The notes beneath the pieces were generated by a model. The model saw only the letters and a list, made by a program, of their open reading frames with translations. It had not been told where the DNA came from and did not search any database. Below are positions 1 through 5,152 of a stretch of 11,871 bases of DNA, one piece after another. A program made the translations under genes and the position numbers. How positions within the stretch are numbered: position 1 is the first letter of the stretch; each line of letters opens with the position of its first letter. This DNA is from Desulfarculus sp. (GTDB lineage Bacteria; Desulfobacterota; Desulfarculia; Desulfarculales; Desulfarculaceae), in assembly GCA_020216805.1 (NCBI GenBank), contig JAIWNN010000123.1, positions 1-11,871 of the forward strand, written 5' to 3'.

Positions 1-207
1 CTGGCCACCAACTCCCTGGCCTATAACGAAGACGATCTGCTGGCGGTGAGCGAGGACGAGGTGACGCTCTCCGGGCCGGCCTTCAAGTTCCGCGGCCGGG
101 GCATGCTGCTGGACGTGGCCAACAACCGGGCGGTGTTCAAGAAATCGGTCAGTTCCAAGATCAAGAACATGCGCGACCTGCCCCAGTTCAGCATCATGGG
201 CTCCTAG
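1..207 (+). CDS. C-terminal end of an LptC-like LPS-export protein (partial)
   Basis: The reading frame is open from the first base and ends at TAG 205-207, giving the last 68 residues of a longer protein. The visible part has alternating short beta strands (LATNSLAYNEDD, then VTLSGPAFKFRGRGMLLDV). This resembles the C-terminal beta-jellyroll of LptC, the single-span inner-membrane and periplasmic protein that passes lipopolysaccharide from LptB2FG to LptA. The segment reading 'threshold state, then GP.F.F.GRGM.LDV' is what I recognise. LptA and other OstA-like domains share the fold, so the exact member is uncertain. The transmembrane N-terminus lies outside the window. A terminator follows, so this is the last gene of its operon. 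It is host DNA, outside the integrated element. Confidence 0.5.
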   Translation: MATNSLAYNEDDLLAVSEDEVTLSGPAFKFRGRGMLLDVANNRAVFKKSVSSKIKNMRDLPQFSIMGS

Positions 208-235
208 CCCCTGCCGCCATTGCGCGGGCAAAGCC

Positions 236-273
236 AGGGCCGGCCCCCACGGGGACCGGCCCTTGGATTTTTT
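236..273 (+). terminator. Rho-independent terminator after the LptC-like gene
   Basis: AGGGCCGG (236-243) pairs perfectly with CCGGCCCT (256-263). The C-run and G-run between them can extend the stem. Six consecutive T residues (268-273) follow after a 4-base gap. It begins 28 bases after the stop codon of the upstream gene, in the right place to end that operon. Confidence 0.8.
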
Positions 274-565
274 GTCGGCCGGCAACGGGGGGCAAAAGAC
301 TCGGCCCGTCCGCGGGCCCTGGGGAACTCACGGACGAGCCGAGTGAGGGAAGTGGGGCCAGCCTGTCATGACCCCGCCCTATTGAACAGCAAGGGCCGGG
401 CCAAGTCAGCTTAAGGGGGGGGCGGTGACAGAACAGCTTGTTTTCATGGATAATATAACTTATGCGCTCGTTGGCGTCACGGGATGAGGGTGCATTTTGC
501 CATGCGCCTGGCCAGGGCGGCGGCAGGATGCAAACCCCTGGGGGCGGCCGGGGTTGGAGGCGACC
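274..565. other. Intergenic stretch without a convincing gene
   Basis: About 290 bases of host DNA lie between the terminator and the next gene. Long readable frames here are low-complexity GC-rich translations with no recognisable motif and no good ribosome binding site. It contains a G-run (about 414-422), a short AT-rich patch (449-462), and a 13-codon frame at 446-487 reading MDNITYALVGVTG, which resembles the first residues of DUF457/YdjM-type membrane hydrolases but stops at once. I see no convincing sigma-70 promoter for the next gene; AATATAACT at 452-460 is the nearest thing to a -10. Confidence 0.4.
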
Positions 566-919
566 ATGCGCTCATGGGGGCAAGTGAAGGCGGATCGCGG
601 CCTGGTGGCAGCCATCGATTGGGAGATGACTCCGGCCCTGGCCTTCGAGGTCTTTCAGCTCAAATCGGCCGAGGCTTGGCGCCATCGCGGCCTGGAACAG
701 GCGGTGTATTTCTACCTCAGCACCTGGCGGGGCGAGAACCAGGTCTATCTGGTGCGGCGCAGCCTGAAGGAGACCGAACCCCTGGCCCAGGCGCCCGTGC
801 CGCCGGAATTGATCGCGGCCCGGGTGGCCGAGGCCGCGGGCCAGGACAACCCGCGCGGCCAACTGGCGGTGGGGGCTGGGATAGAGGCCTGGCTGCGGGC
901 CGAGCTGGCGGCGGGGTAG
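566..919 (+). CDS. Small conserved protein, DVU0772-like
   Basis: The frame encodes 117 residues from ATG 566, preceded by GGAGG (556-560) at good spacing. A longer in-frame start at 497 has no such site and adds an unconserved tail, so I prefer 566. The N-terminus MRSWGQVKADRGLVAAIDWE, the following MTP motif, and later YFYLSTWRGENQVYLVRR resemble the small protein family annotated DVU0772 in Desulfovibrio and relatives. In that family an 'IDW(D/E)MTPE.A' motif is followed by a strand-rich middle and an 'LIRR' segment. The family has no established function that I know of. There is no signal peptide or membrane segment, so the protein is probably cytosolic. It stands alone between the LptC-like operon and the integrated element and is the best clue to a deltaproteobacterial host. 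The family assignment is from memory of sequence pattern. Confidence 0.7.
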   Translation: MRSWGQVKADRGLVAAIDWEMTPALAFEVFQLKSAEAWRHRGLEQAVYFYLSTWRGENQVYLVRRSLKETEPLAQAPVPPELIAARVAEAAGQDNPRGQLAVGAGIEAWLRAELAAG

Positions 920-946
920 GGCGGGGCGATCTTCCGCATCCCTTTT

Positions 947-980
947 GTCATTGGAAGGAGCGAAGCGACGCGGCGATCTC
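947..980 (+). repeat. Interspersed 'GTCATTG...GCGATCTC' repeat
   Basis: The sequence begins GTCATTGGAAGGAGCGAAGC and ends CGGCGATCTC. It closely follows the well-known short interspersed element GTCATTGCGAGGAGCGAAGC...GCAATCTC, seen in many unrelated bacterial genomes. When mis-translated, that element gives strings like 'CEERSDAAI'. Here one frame reads CHWKERSDAAIS, which is diagnostic. It lies 27 bases after the stop of the DVU0772-like gene and just outside the integration site. It is noncoding. Two bases near the left arm differ from the usual ATTGCGAG form. Confidence 0.75.
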
Positions 981-1000
981 TTTCGACCTCTAGCGCGCGG

Positions 1001-1040
1001 TGGTGCGCGGTGGTGCGCGATGGGGTGCGATGGGGTGCGG
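1001..1040. repeat. Four tandem 10-bp repeats
   Basis: The units TGGTGCGCGG, TGGTGCGCGA, TGGGGTGCGA and TGGGGTGCGG follow one another without gaps. Each differs from its neighbour by one or two bases. A partial unit (CGCGCGG, 994-1000) precedes them. The array sits on the host side, 46 bases from the attachment fragment. Confidence 0.8.
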
Positions 1041-1056
1041 CGGCCCGAAGGCCGCC
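1039..1056 (-). terminator. GC-rich hairpin downstream of the tRNA/tmRNA fragment
   Basis: GGCGGCC (1039-1045) and GGCCGCC (1050-1056) form a perfect 7-bp stem. The loop reads CGAA on this strand and TTCG, a very stable tetraloop, on the minus strand. The RNA-gene fragment at 1087-1110 reads toward it, so it was probably the terminator hairpin of that gene before integration. No T-run follows on the minus strand, so its terminator role is inferred. Confidence 0.45.
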
Positions 1057-1086
1057 ATGGTCGCTGCCGAGGATGTTGGCTGGTGT

Positions 1087-1110
1087 TGGTGGAGGCGGGG
1101 GGAATCGAAC
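1087..1110 (-). other. Attachment site: 3' end of a tRNA or tmRNA gene
   Basis: Read on the minus strand, the segment contains the T loop TTCGATT, the 3' T-stem strand CCCCC, the 3' acceptor strand CGCCTCC, discriminator A and an encoded CCA. The 5' strand of the T stem should be about GGGGG but reads TAGAG (revcomp of 1110-1114), so only the last 24 bases of an RNA gene are present. A fragment of an RNA 3' end beside an integrase gene is the classic remnant at one end of an element integrated into a tRNA or tmRNA. CGCCTCC-A-CCA fits a tmRNA whose 5' end is GGGGGCG (with the typical G-U third pair), or a tRNA starting GGAGGCG. I cannot distinguish these from 24 bases. Confidence 0.8.
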
Positions 1111-1198
1111 TCTAATCTACGTACTTCCCAGTGCTTCCCGCAAAAACACAATAGCTGATTATAGCAGGCTTTTTTCAGAACAAACCTTCCCCTTATTT

Positions 1199-1236
1199 CC
1201 CTTGACAACCCTAAAAAGTGGGGCTAAAGTGGGGCA
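1199..1236 (+). repeat. Composite site, copy 1 (paired AGTGGGGC)
   Basis: AGTGGGGC occurs twice (1217-1224 and 1228-1235) with an 11-base period, one helical turn. CCCTTGAC (1199-1206) lies 18 bases upstream of the first copy, start to start. The same arrangement recurs in inverted orientation at 5111-5074. The site overlaps the integrase promoter and lies about 90 bases from the attachment core. It could be an integrase arm-type site, an operator, or both. Confidence 0.7.
1202..1230 (+). promoter_or_regulatory. Probable sigma-70 promoter of the integrase operon
   Basis: A perfect -35 TTGACA (1202-1207) is followed, after 17 bases, by TAAAGT (1225-1230), which matches 4 of 6 positions of TATAAT. 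Transcription would start near 1237, leaving a leader of about 70 bases before the integrase ATG. The -10 is embedded in the paired AGTGGGGC repeat, so any protein binding that repeat would block or modulate this promoter. Confidence 0.55.
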
Positions 1237-1308
1237 GACGTAGGGATTCGTGAGGCGTGAGGGTCTTCAACGCCAGGGCCTCCACTCAAACTGGAGACGT
1301 GGGGAATT

Positions 1309-2532
1309 ATGGCCGGAGACAGGATTTCAACCGAACACAAGGGCATCCGCTACCGCGAACACGCCACCCGCCTATACCAGGAGCCGGGCAAGAAGAAGCG
1401 GCCGGATCGGTACTACTTCATCCGCCACGCGGTCGACGGCAAGGTGATTGAGGAAGGCGTGGGCTGGGAGTCTGAAGGCTTCACCATTCAGAAAGTGTTG
1501 CTCATGCGGGCGCAGCTTCAAGAAGCTAAGCGCACCGGCCAGGGGCACCGCAGCCTGGGCGAACGGCATGAGGCGGCGAAGGCCGCTGAAGACGAGCGCC
1601 GGCAAGAGGTCATGACCTTTGCGGACCTTGCCGGTCGTTACCTGGAGTGGGCCAGGGCTTCCCGGAAAAGCACCCTGCCCCATGACGAGCGCCGCCTTCG
1701 CCTACACGTCCTGCCCGTGCTGGGGCCCATGCTCTTGAAGGACGTGAGGGCCCCCCATGTCGAGACCCTGAAGGTCCGGGGACAAGAGGCCGGCCTTGCC
1801 CCCGCCTCTGTGGCCCACAACCTTCAGTTGGTGCGCCTGCTATTCAATTGGGCCGCCAGGATGGACCTGTACCAAGGGCCCAATCCGACGCGCCTTGTGC
1901 GCTTCCCGAAGTTGAACAACAGGCGGCTTCGCTTTCTATCCTATGATGAAGCCGAGCGCCTCCTTGATGCCCTGGCCGAGCGGTCCCAGGACATGGCGGA
2001 CATGGCCCTTGTGAGCTTGTACGCCGGACTCCGCTTCGGCGAGATACGCGACCTTTCCTGGCAAGATGTCGACTTGGAGCATGGGACCATCGCCGTGCTG
2101 GATCCGAAAAGCGGTGAGAGCCGACACGCCTACCTTTCCGAACGACTGAAGGATATGTTCGAGCGGCGCAAGGCGGACCGGGGCGACTCACAGCTTGTCT
2201 TCCCCGGCCGGTTTGGCGGTAAAATTGATAAGGTTCCTCGCACATTTGACCGAGTTGTTTCAGAGCTTGGTTTTAATAACGGGGTAACAGACCGCCGACA
2301 AAAGATAGTGTTCCATTCCCTCAGGCACTCGTTCGCGTCATGGTTGGCGTTGCAAGGAACACCCTTGCTCGCCATCAAGGAGCTGATGGGCCACAAAACT
2401 GTTGAAATGACCATGCGCTATGCACACCTGATTCCAGACCAGAAGAGGTCGGCGGTGGAAACATTGGACCAGCGGGCTTCCGCTAGAAAAGTGGTGCCAT
2501 TGGCTGCGGCGGGATGGCGGCGAAATGCCTGA
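1309..2532 (+). CDS. int: Tyrosine-family integrase
   Basis: This 407-residue site-specific recombinase would cut and join DNA at the attachment site next to which it lies. The N-terminal 100 residues are basic and probably hold the arm-binding domain. A SAM-like core-binding domain follows at about 101-190 (MTFADLAGRYLEWARASRKS onward). The catalytic domain spans about 205-385. All the expected residues are visible: Arg242 in AGLRFGEI, Lys267 in DPKSGE, His336 and Arg339 in HSLRH, His362 in LMGH, and nucleophile Tyr371 in MRYAH. Length is typical of phage and island integrases. The start at 1309 has GGGGA (1301-1305) upstream at suitable spacing; the longer overlapping frames are not homologous. 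It is the first gene of the element and overlaps the next gene by 8 bases, so the two are likely co-translated. Confidence 0.95.
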   Translation: MAGDRISTEHKGIRYREHATRLYQEPGKKKRPDRYYFIRHAVDGKVIEEGVGWESEGFTIQKVLLMRAQLQEAKRTGQGHRSLGERHEAAKAAEDERRQEVMTFADLAGRYLEWARASRKSTLPHDERRLRLHVLPVLGPMLLKDVRAPHVETLKVRGQEAGLAPASVAHNLQLVRLLFNWAARMDLYQGPNPTRLVRFPKLNNRRLRFLSYDEAERLLDALAERSQDMADMALVSLYAGLRFGEIRDLSWQDVDLEHGTIAVLDPKSGESRHAYLSERLKDMFERRKADRGDSQLVFPGRFGGKIDKVPRTFDRVVSELGFNNGVTDRRQKIVFHSLRHSFASWLALQGTPLLAIKELMGHKTVEMTMRYAHLIPDQKRSAVETLDQRASARKVVPLAAAGWRRNA

Positions 2533-3262
2533 GTTCGACTGGCGCGATCCGAAGTGCTACGAGTACACGAAAAGCCACACGTGTTATCAATGGGCGTGGG
2601 AGTTTTTGCGGAGGAACCCCGAGTACAAGGCGGATTGGGAAAAGGAATTGCCCGAGGGCCTTGCCCGCATTAAGCGGGATACGCCCGACCGTTGTCCCAT
2701 CGACCATCCATGTTTTGTGCTAACAATGGAGAGCCCGAAATACGTAAAAAAGTGGGGGCTTTACCATCTGCTCAATCCCGCCACGGCAGAGCCATTGGCC
2801 ATATCAAGCCACTGGTTTTCTGGCGATGATCATCTGTTGTTTTATCGTGGCCGTGGCGTCGGATTGCTAGAAATGCTTGAGGGCAAGGGGACGCCTGAGG
2901 AGCACGTCGTGAGAATTCCCGAGGGCCACATGGCCGTGGTGTTTGACCTGCGAGAGCCGCTGGAAAGTCAGTTCGAGGTGGCCAAAGAAAACATCCGAAG
3001 ATGGCAAGCGCATTGGCTGAGAAAAACAAAGTCCATGCTGCCAACTTTCAAGGTAACCCGCGACCACGAGAGATTGCTACTCTACATCCGAGTTCTCGAT
3101 GCCCTTCAAGACAACCCAGACGTGACGCCGACAGAACTTGCCAGAATTCTAGGGCTTAATAGCCTTCAACATGCCGAAAGTACTAAGAAAAGCGCCATCA
3201 ATATGAGGGATGGTGGTTACAAGAAGCTCCTCATTGCCCGCCCCCGCACCTTCACCAAATAA
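2525..3262 (+). CDS. DUF6499/DUF2285-like transcriptional regulator
   Basis: The protein has 245 residues. The N-terminus (DWRDPKCYEYT, then QWAWEFLRRNPEYKADW at residues 22-38) matches the DUF6499 'transcriptional regulator domain' signature. Residues about 125-210 (a strand segment, 'FDLREPLESQF', a long basic helix, then 'LYIRVLDAL' and 'TPTELARILG') resemble the DUF2285-type DNA-binding region that accompanies DUF6499 in proteins of integrative elements. In Mesorhizobium ICEs, proteins with such domains (FseA, countered by QseM) control the excisionase RdfS. Here an AlpA-like excisionase candidate is the next gene, so a similar role is a reasonable inference but unproven. The ATG overlaps the integrase stop by 8 bases, indicating translational coupling. 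Base composition is more AT-rich than in the flanking genes. It is cytosolic, with no membrane segment. Confidence 0.65.
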   Translation: MPEFDWRDPKCYEYTKSHTCYQWAWEFLRRNPEYKADWEKELPEGLARIKRDTPDRCPIDHPCFVLTMESPKYVKKWGLYHLLNPATAEPLAISSHWFSGDDHLLFYRGRGVGLLEMLEGKGTPEEHVVRIPEGHMAVVFDLREPLESQFEVAKENIRRWQAHWLRKTKSMLPTFKVTRDHERLLLYIRVLDALQDNPDVTPTELARILGLNSLQHAESTKKSAINMRDGGYKKLLIARPRTFTK

Positions 3263-3318
3263 AGAAATGCGCCCCGCTCTATAGATTTATCGCCTTTGGC
3301 GCGTCACCGCCCGAGAAT

Positions 3319-3351
3319 CTGCTCCAGGAACATCACGGAACCCGGGAGCAG
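3319..3351 (+). promoter_or_regulatory. Inverted repeat masking the AlpA-like gene's ribosome binding site
   Basis: CTGCTCC (3319-3325) is perfectly complementary to GGAGCAG (3345-3351), with 19 bases between. The right arm contains the Shine-Dalgarno bases GGAG just before ATG 3355. Folded RNA would hide the ribosome binding site. Alternatively, the same inverted repeat could be a DNA operator. The 92-base gap around it also has CGCC-TTT-GGCG at 3291-3301 and a TATAGATTTAT patch at 3280-3290 without a matching -35. Confidence 0.4.
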
Positions 3352-3354
3352 GAT

Positions 3355-3579
3355 ATGTCCAAATCTGTTGACCTGTCAGCCGTCGTCAAGGCGTGGCCCC
3401 CCATCATCGCACGCGCGGATGTCGGCCACTACACCGGCGGCGTTATCTCCGCTAAGACCCTCGCCAACCACGACTGCGCAGGCACCGGCCCCAAACGCCT
3501 GAAAATTGGCCGCAAAATCGCATACCGAGCCGAAGACCTGGCCGCATGGCTAGCCGGCAAGGCTGTCGATCTGGCTTGA
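3355..3579 (+). CDS. AlpA/excisionase-type helix-turn-helix protein
   Basis: This is a 74-residue protein of the AlpA/HTH_17 (MerR-like winged helix) type. The pattern is complete: WPPIIARADV (residues 14-23) leads to recognition helix GGVISAKTLANHDCAGTGP (28-46), the small wing KIGRKIAYR (50-58), and the closing helix AEDLAAWL (59-66). Proteins of this size and kind act as excisionases bending DNA at attachment sites, or as activators of integrase and island genes (P4 Vis and AlpA itself). Its position between integrase and replication gene fits either role. The start is supported by GGAG (3345-3348) upstream. The stop is followed after 1 base by a GTG start, so it is likely co-expressed with the next gene. 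Which of the two roles it has cannot be read from sequence. Confidence 0.8.
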   Translation: MSKSVDLSAVVKAWPPIIARADVGHYTGGVISAKTLANHDCAGTGPKRLKIGRKIAYRAEDLAAWLAGKAVDLA

Positions 3580-3580
3580 G

Positions 3581-3805
3581 GTGTCGGCCGTGACCAGCCA
3601 TATTCCGGCCTGCTTCGGCCGCTACGACGCCAGCCAATGCCCTTGGCAGTGCAGCCGCGAAATCCGATGGGAATGCTTGGATTCCGCCCGGCTTAGTCAG
3701 GAACGGGAAGCCAACCGCCTGGCCCGACGCTGGCTCCGAGAAGTTCCACCTGAGCGGCGACACCTGCTCCGCCTTGGTTATCCGGCCGGCGTGCTGTTGG
3801 ACTAG
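3581..3805 (+). CDS. Small cysteine-containing protein of unknown function
   Basis: A GTG start one base after the preceding stop opens a 74-residue frame with third-position GC bias like the neighbouring genes, which argues for real coding. Four cysteines lie in the N-terminal half at residues 11, 20, 24 and 32 (ACFGRY, QCPWQC, WEC), enough to bind one zinc ion. A basic, helix-prone C-terminus follows (SQEREANRLARRWLREVPPE). I do not recognise the family. Similar small proteins between excisionase and replication genes in mobile elements are usually DNA-binding or regulatory, but nothing here proves that. A second GTG at 3590 is possible. No clear Shine-Dalgarno is seen, so translation may be coupled to the upstream gene. 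Confidence 0.5.
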   Translation: MSAVTSHIPACFGRYDASQCPWQCSREIRWECLDSARLSQEREANRLARRWLREVPPERRHLLRLGYPAGVLLD

Positions 3806-3829
3806 TAGACCATGCTCGTGAAGGCACTA

Positions 3830-4942
3830 ATGGACTCTTCCAAGAATATTAATTTTTACTCTTATAATAAAAGCAAAGACCATGCCAACTTGCTTGGCCT
3901 GACCGGAAAAAATCCTGACCAGGCTCTTTTTCGCGTGGGCGGCTACTTGAAAAAAGGCGGGGCTCCCAAGGACGTAACCGCGCAAGTGCTTAGTATACTT
4001 GCCGAATATTGCCAGCCGCCGATCCCTGTTGATCTGCTGCGAGCCAAGGTTGAGAGGGCTTACCAAGGGATCGAGGACCGCGAAAAGAGCCTCGCGGACC
4101 GCATTCGGGCCTGGATTGAAGCCTTGAGCGTGACACCAGGCGCGACCTGGAGCGCGACGGACTGTGACAGGGATTTGTGCCTCGTGACAGCGCGTGACAA
4201 AGCCAACCGCCGAAAAATCATCTCGCGCTTAGTAGCCAGCGGCGTTATCGAACCGGCCAGCAGGAAAGCTGGAGTCTTCCGCAAGGTGGACCGCACAGAG
4301 CAGCTGATCGACTGGCAGCACGCGGAAAATGGCCATGGGCTCCAGCTGCGCTGGCCTTTGGGCCTCGAAGAGCGGTTTGAAGTCATGCCGGGCTCGCTGG
4401 TCGTTGTGGCTGGCGAGACCAACGCCGGCAAAACGGCCTTCTTGCTCAATGTGGCCAGGGATAACCTATCGAACTTCCCAACTTTCTACTTTTCGAGCAG
4501 CAGCGAGACAAACGCCGTGACTCTCCGGAGGCGCATAGAGGCGTTCGGGGATCCTCATGAATCCTGGGCTGCCATGACCGCCATATCACGGGCGAGCGAT
4601 TTTCACGATGTCATCCGGCCGAACGGGCTGAATTTGGTGGACTACCTAGAGGTTCACGATGATTTCTACCTAATCGGCAGGCAGCTTGCGGCTATCGCGG
4701 CCAAGCTCCGGAACGGGGTAGCCGTGATCGCAATCCAGAAAAGCCCTGGGGCCGACTTTGGCCGGGGGGGGCCCATGACCCTAGAAAAGGCAGCCGTCTA
4801 CTTGACTCTACACCGTGGAGACCTGGCGGCCGGCGAACCGCACACGCTCAGGCTGCCAAAAATCAAATACCCACTGGTCGAGTATGCTTCAAAGCCGATC
4901 AAGTTCAAACTCGCGGGGGGGGCGCGGTTCATCCGGGTGTGA
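3830..4942 (+). CDS. Replication protein: PriCT-like N-terminus plus RecA/DnaB-type ATPase
   Basis: I chose ATG 3830 because GAAGG (3820-3824) precedes it by 5 bases. An in-frame ATG at 3812 without a ribosome site would add 6 residues, and residue numbers here count from that upstream start. Residues 39-84 (ALFRVGGYLKKGG, then EYCQPPIPVDLLRAKVERAY) resemble the primase C-terminal PriCT-1 domain. Residues about 95-160 look like a winged helix. An ATPase core follows: Walker A GETNAGKT (201-208), Walker B-like LNLVDYLEV (273-281, Asp277), and a downstream AVIAIQK strand (304-310), as in DnaB/RepA-type phage helicases. No polymerase-type primase motif is visible, so this is probably a helicase/loader. 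It is the only replication gene in the element's visible part. An AT-rich, repeat-bearing gap lies directly downstream and may hold the origin. Confidence 0.7.
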   Translation: MDSSKNINFYSYNKSKDHANLLGLTGKNPDQALFRVGGYLKKGGAPKDVTAQVLSILAEYCQPPIPVDLLRAKVERAYQGIEDREKSLADRIRAWIEALSVTPGATWSATDCDRDLCLVTARDKANRRKIISRLVASGVIEPASRKAGVFRKVDRTEQLIDWQHAENGHGLQLRWPLGLEERFEVMPGSLVVVAGETNAGKTAFLLNVARDNLSNFPTFYFSSSSETNAVTLRRRIEAFGDPHESWAAMTAISRASDFHDVIRPNGLNLVDYLEVHDDFYLIGRQLAAIAAKLRNGVAVIAIQKSPGADFGRGGPMTLEKAAVYLTLHRGDLAAGEPHTLRLPKIKYPLVEYASKPIKFKLAGGARFIRV

Positions 4943-4974
4943 CAGGGCAAAGAAGGCGACCGCGCCCGGCAAAG

Positions 4975-4990
4975 TTGACCCACGGGTCAA
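4975..4990. promoter_or_regulatory. Perfect 16-bp inverted repeat, candidate operator
   Basis: TTGACCCACGGGTCAA has two perfect 7-base arms around a 2-base centre. It ends 16 bases before a perfect TATAAT, so it covers the place where the -35 hexamer should be, and the bases there (GGGTCA) do not resemble one. That geometry suits a dimeric activator or repressor acting on the promoter ahead of the packaging genes. Confidence 0.55.
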
Positions 4991-5006
4991 GTTTATCGAA
5001 GGGGTT

Positions 5007-5012
5007 TATAAT
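5007..5012 (+). promoter_or_regulatory. TATAAT -10 element, candidate promoter of packaging and head genes
   Basis: A perfect TATAAT lies 141 bases before the small-terminase ATG, in the only sizeable gap between the early and late modules. No good -35 is found at 16-18 bases, but the inverted repeat at 4975-4990 sits there, suggesting a regulator-dependent promoter. GGGG (5001-5004) and CCCC (5013-5016) also flank the -10 symmetrically. Confidence 0.45.
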
Positions 5013-5073
5013 CCCCACGTCACTACGAATATAGCTAGTTTTAATGCATAGTTGCATATTGCAGGAATGCCAA

Positions 5074-5111
5074 TGCCCCACTTATGCCCCACTAAAAAAC
5101 GACGTTAAGGG
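5074..5111 (-). repeat. Composite site, copy 2 (inverted relative to copy 1)
   Basis: Read on the minus strand from 5111, this is CCCTTAAC, ten bases, AGTGGGGC, ATA, AGTGGGGCA. It has the same spacing as copy 1 at 1199-1236, with 27 of 38 positions identical. A promoter-like pair TTAACG-17-ATAAGT is possible on the minus strand, but no minus-strand gene follows. The two copies bracket the integrase-to-replication module. Confidence 0.7.
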
Positions 5112-5152
5112 CGGGGTTAACACTTTTCCACTCACGGTATGTTGAGGAACCT

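Larger units (their letters stand above)
920..1308. other. Host-element junction region, no protein gene
   Basis: This stretch of about 390 bases holds, in order, an interspersed repeat, four 10-bp tandem repeats, a GC-rich hairpin, the attachment-site fragment of a tRNA/tmRNA, and the integrase promoter region. Frames crossing it are interrupted by these elements and are not credible genes. The host DNA ends within the attachment fragment at about 1087-1110, and everything to the right belongs to the element. Confidence 0.7.

Noticed and set aside
426..460. GAACA-GCT-TGTTTTC as a LexA box and AATATAACT as a promoter
   Set aside because: The palindrome is imperfect, does not fit known deltaproteobacterial LexA sites, and no properly spaced -35 accompanies the AT patch.
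484..993. 169-codon plus-strand frame overlapping the DVU0772-like gene
   Set aside because: It is a Gly/Arg/Pro-rich shadow frame that ends by running into the interspersed repeat; the other frame has a good ribosome site and recognisable sequence.
4912..4935. G-run near the end of the replication gene as a second attachment site
   Set aside because: It shares only the G-run with the RNA-gene fragment; no T-loop complement (AATCGAA) or acceptor sequence accompanies it.
5117..5143. TTAACA...TATGTT as a promoter for the small terminase
   Set aside because: The spacer is only 15 bases and transcription would start at about the start codon, leaving no ribosome binding site.
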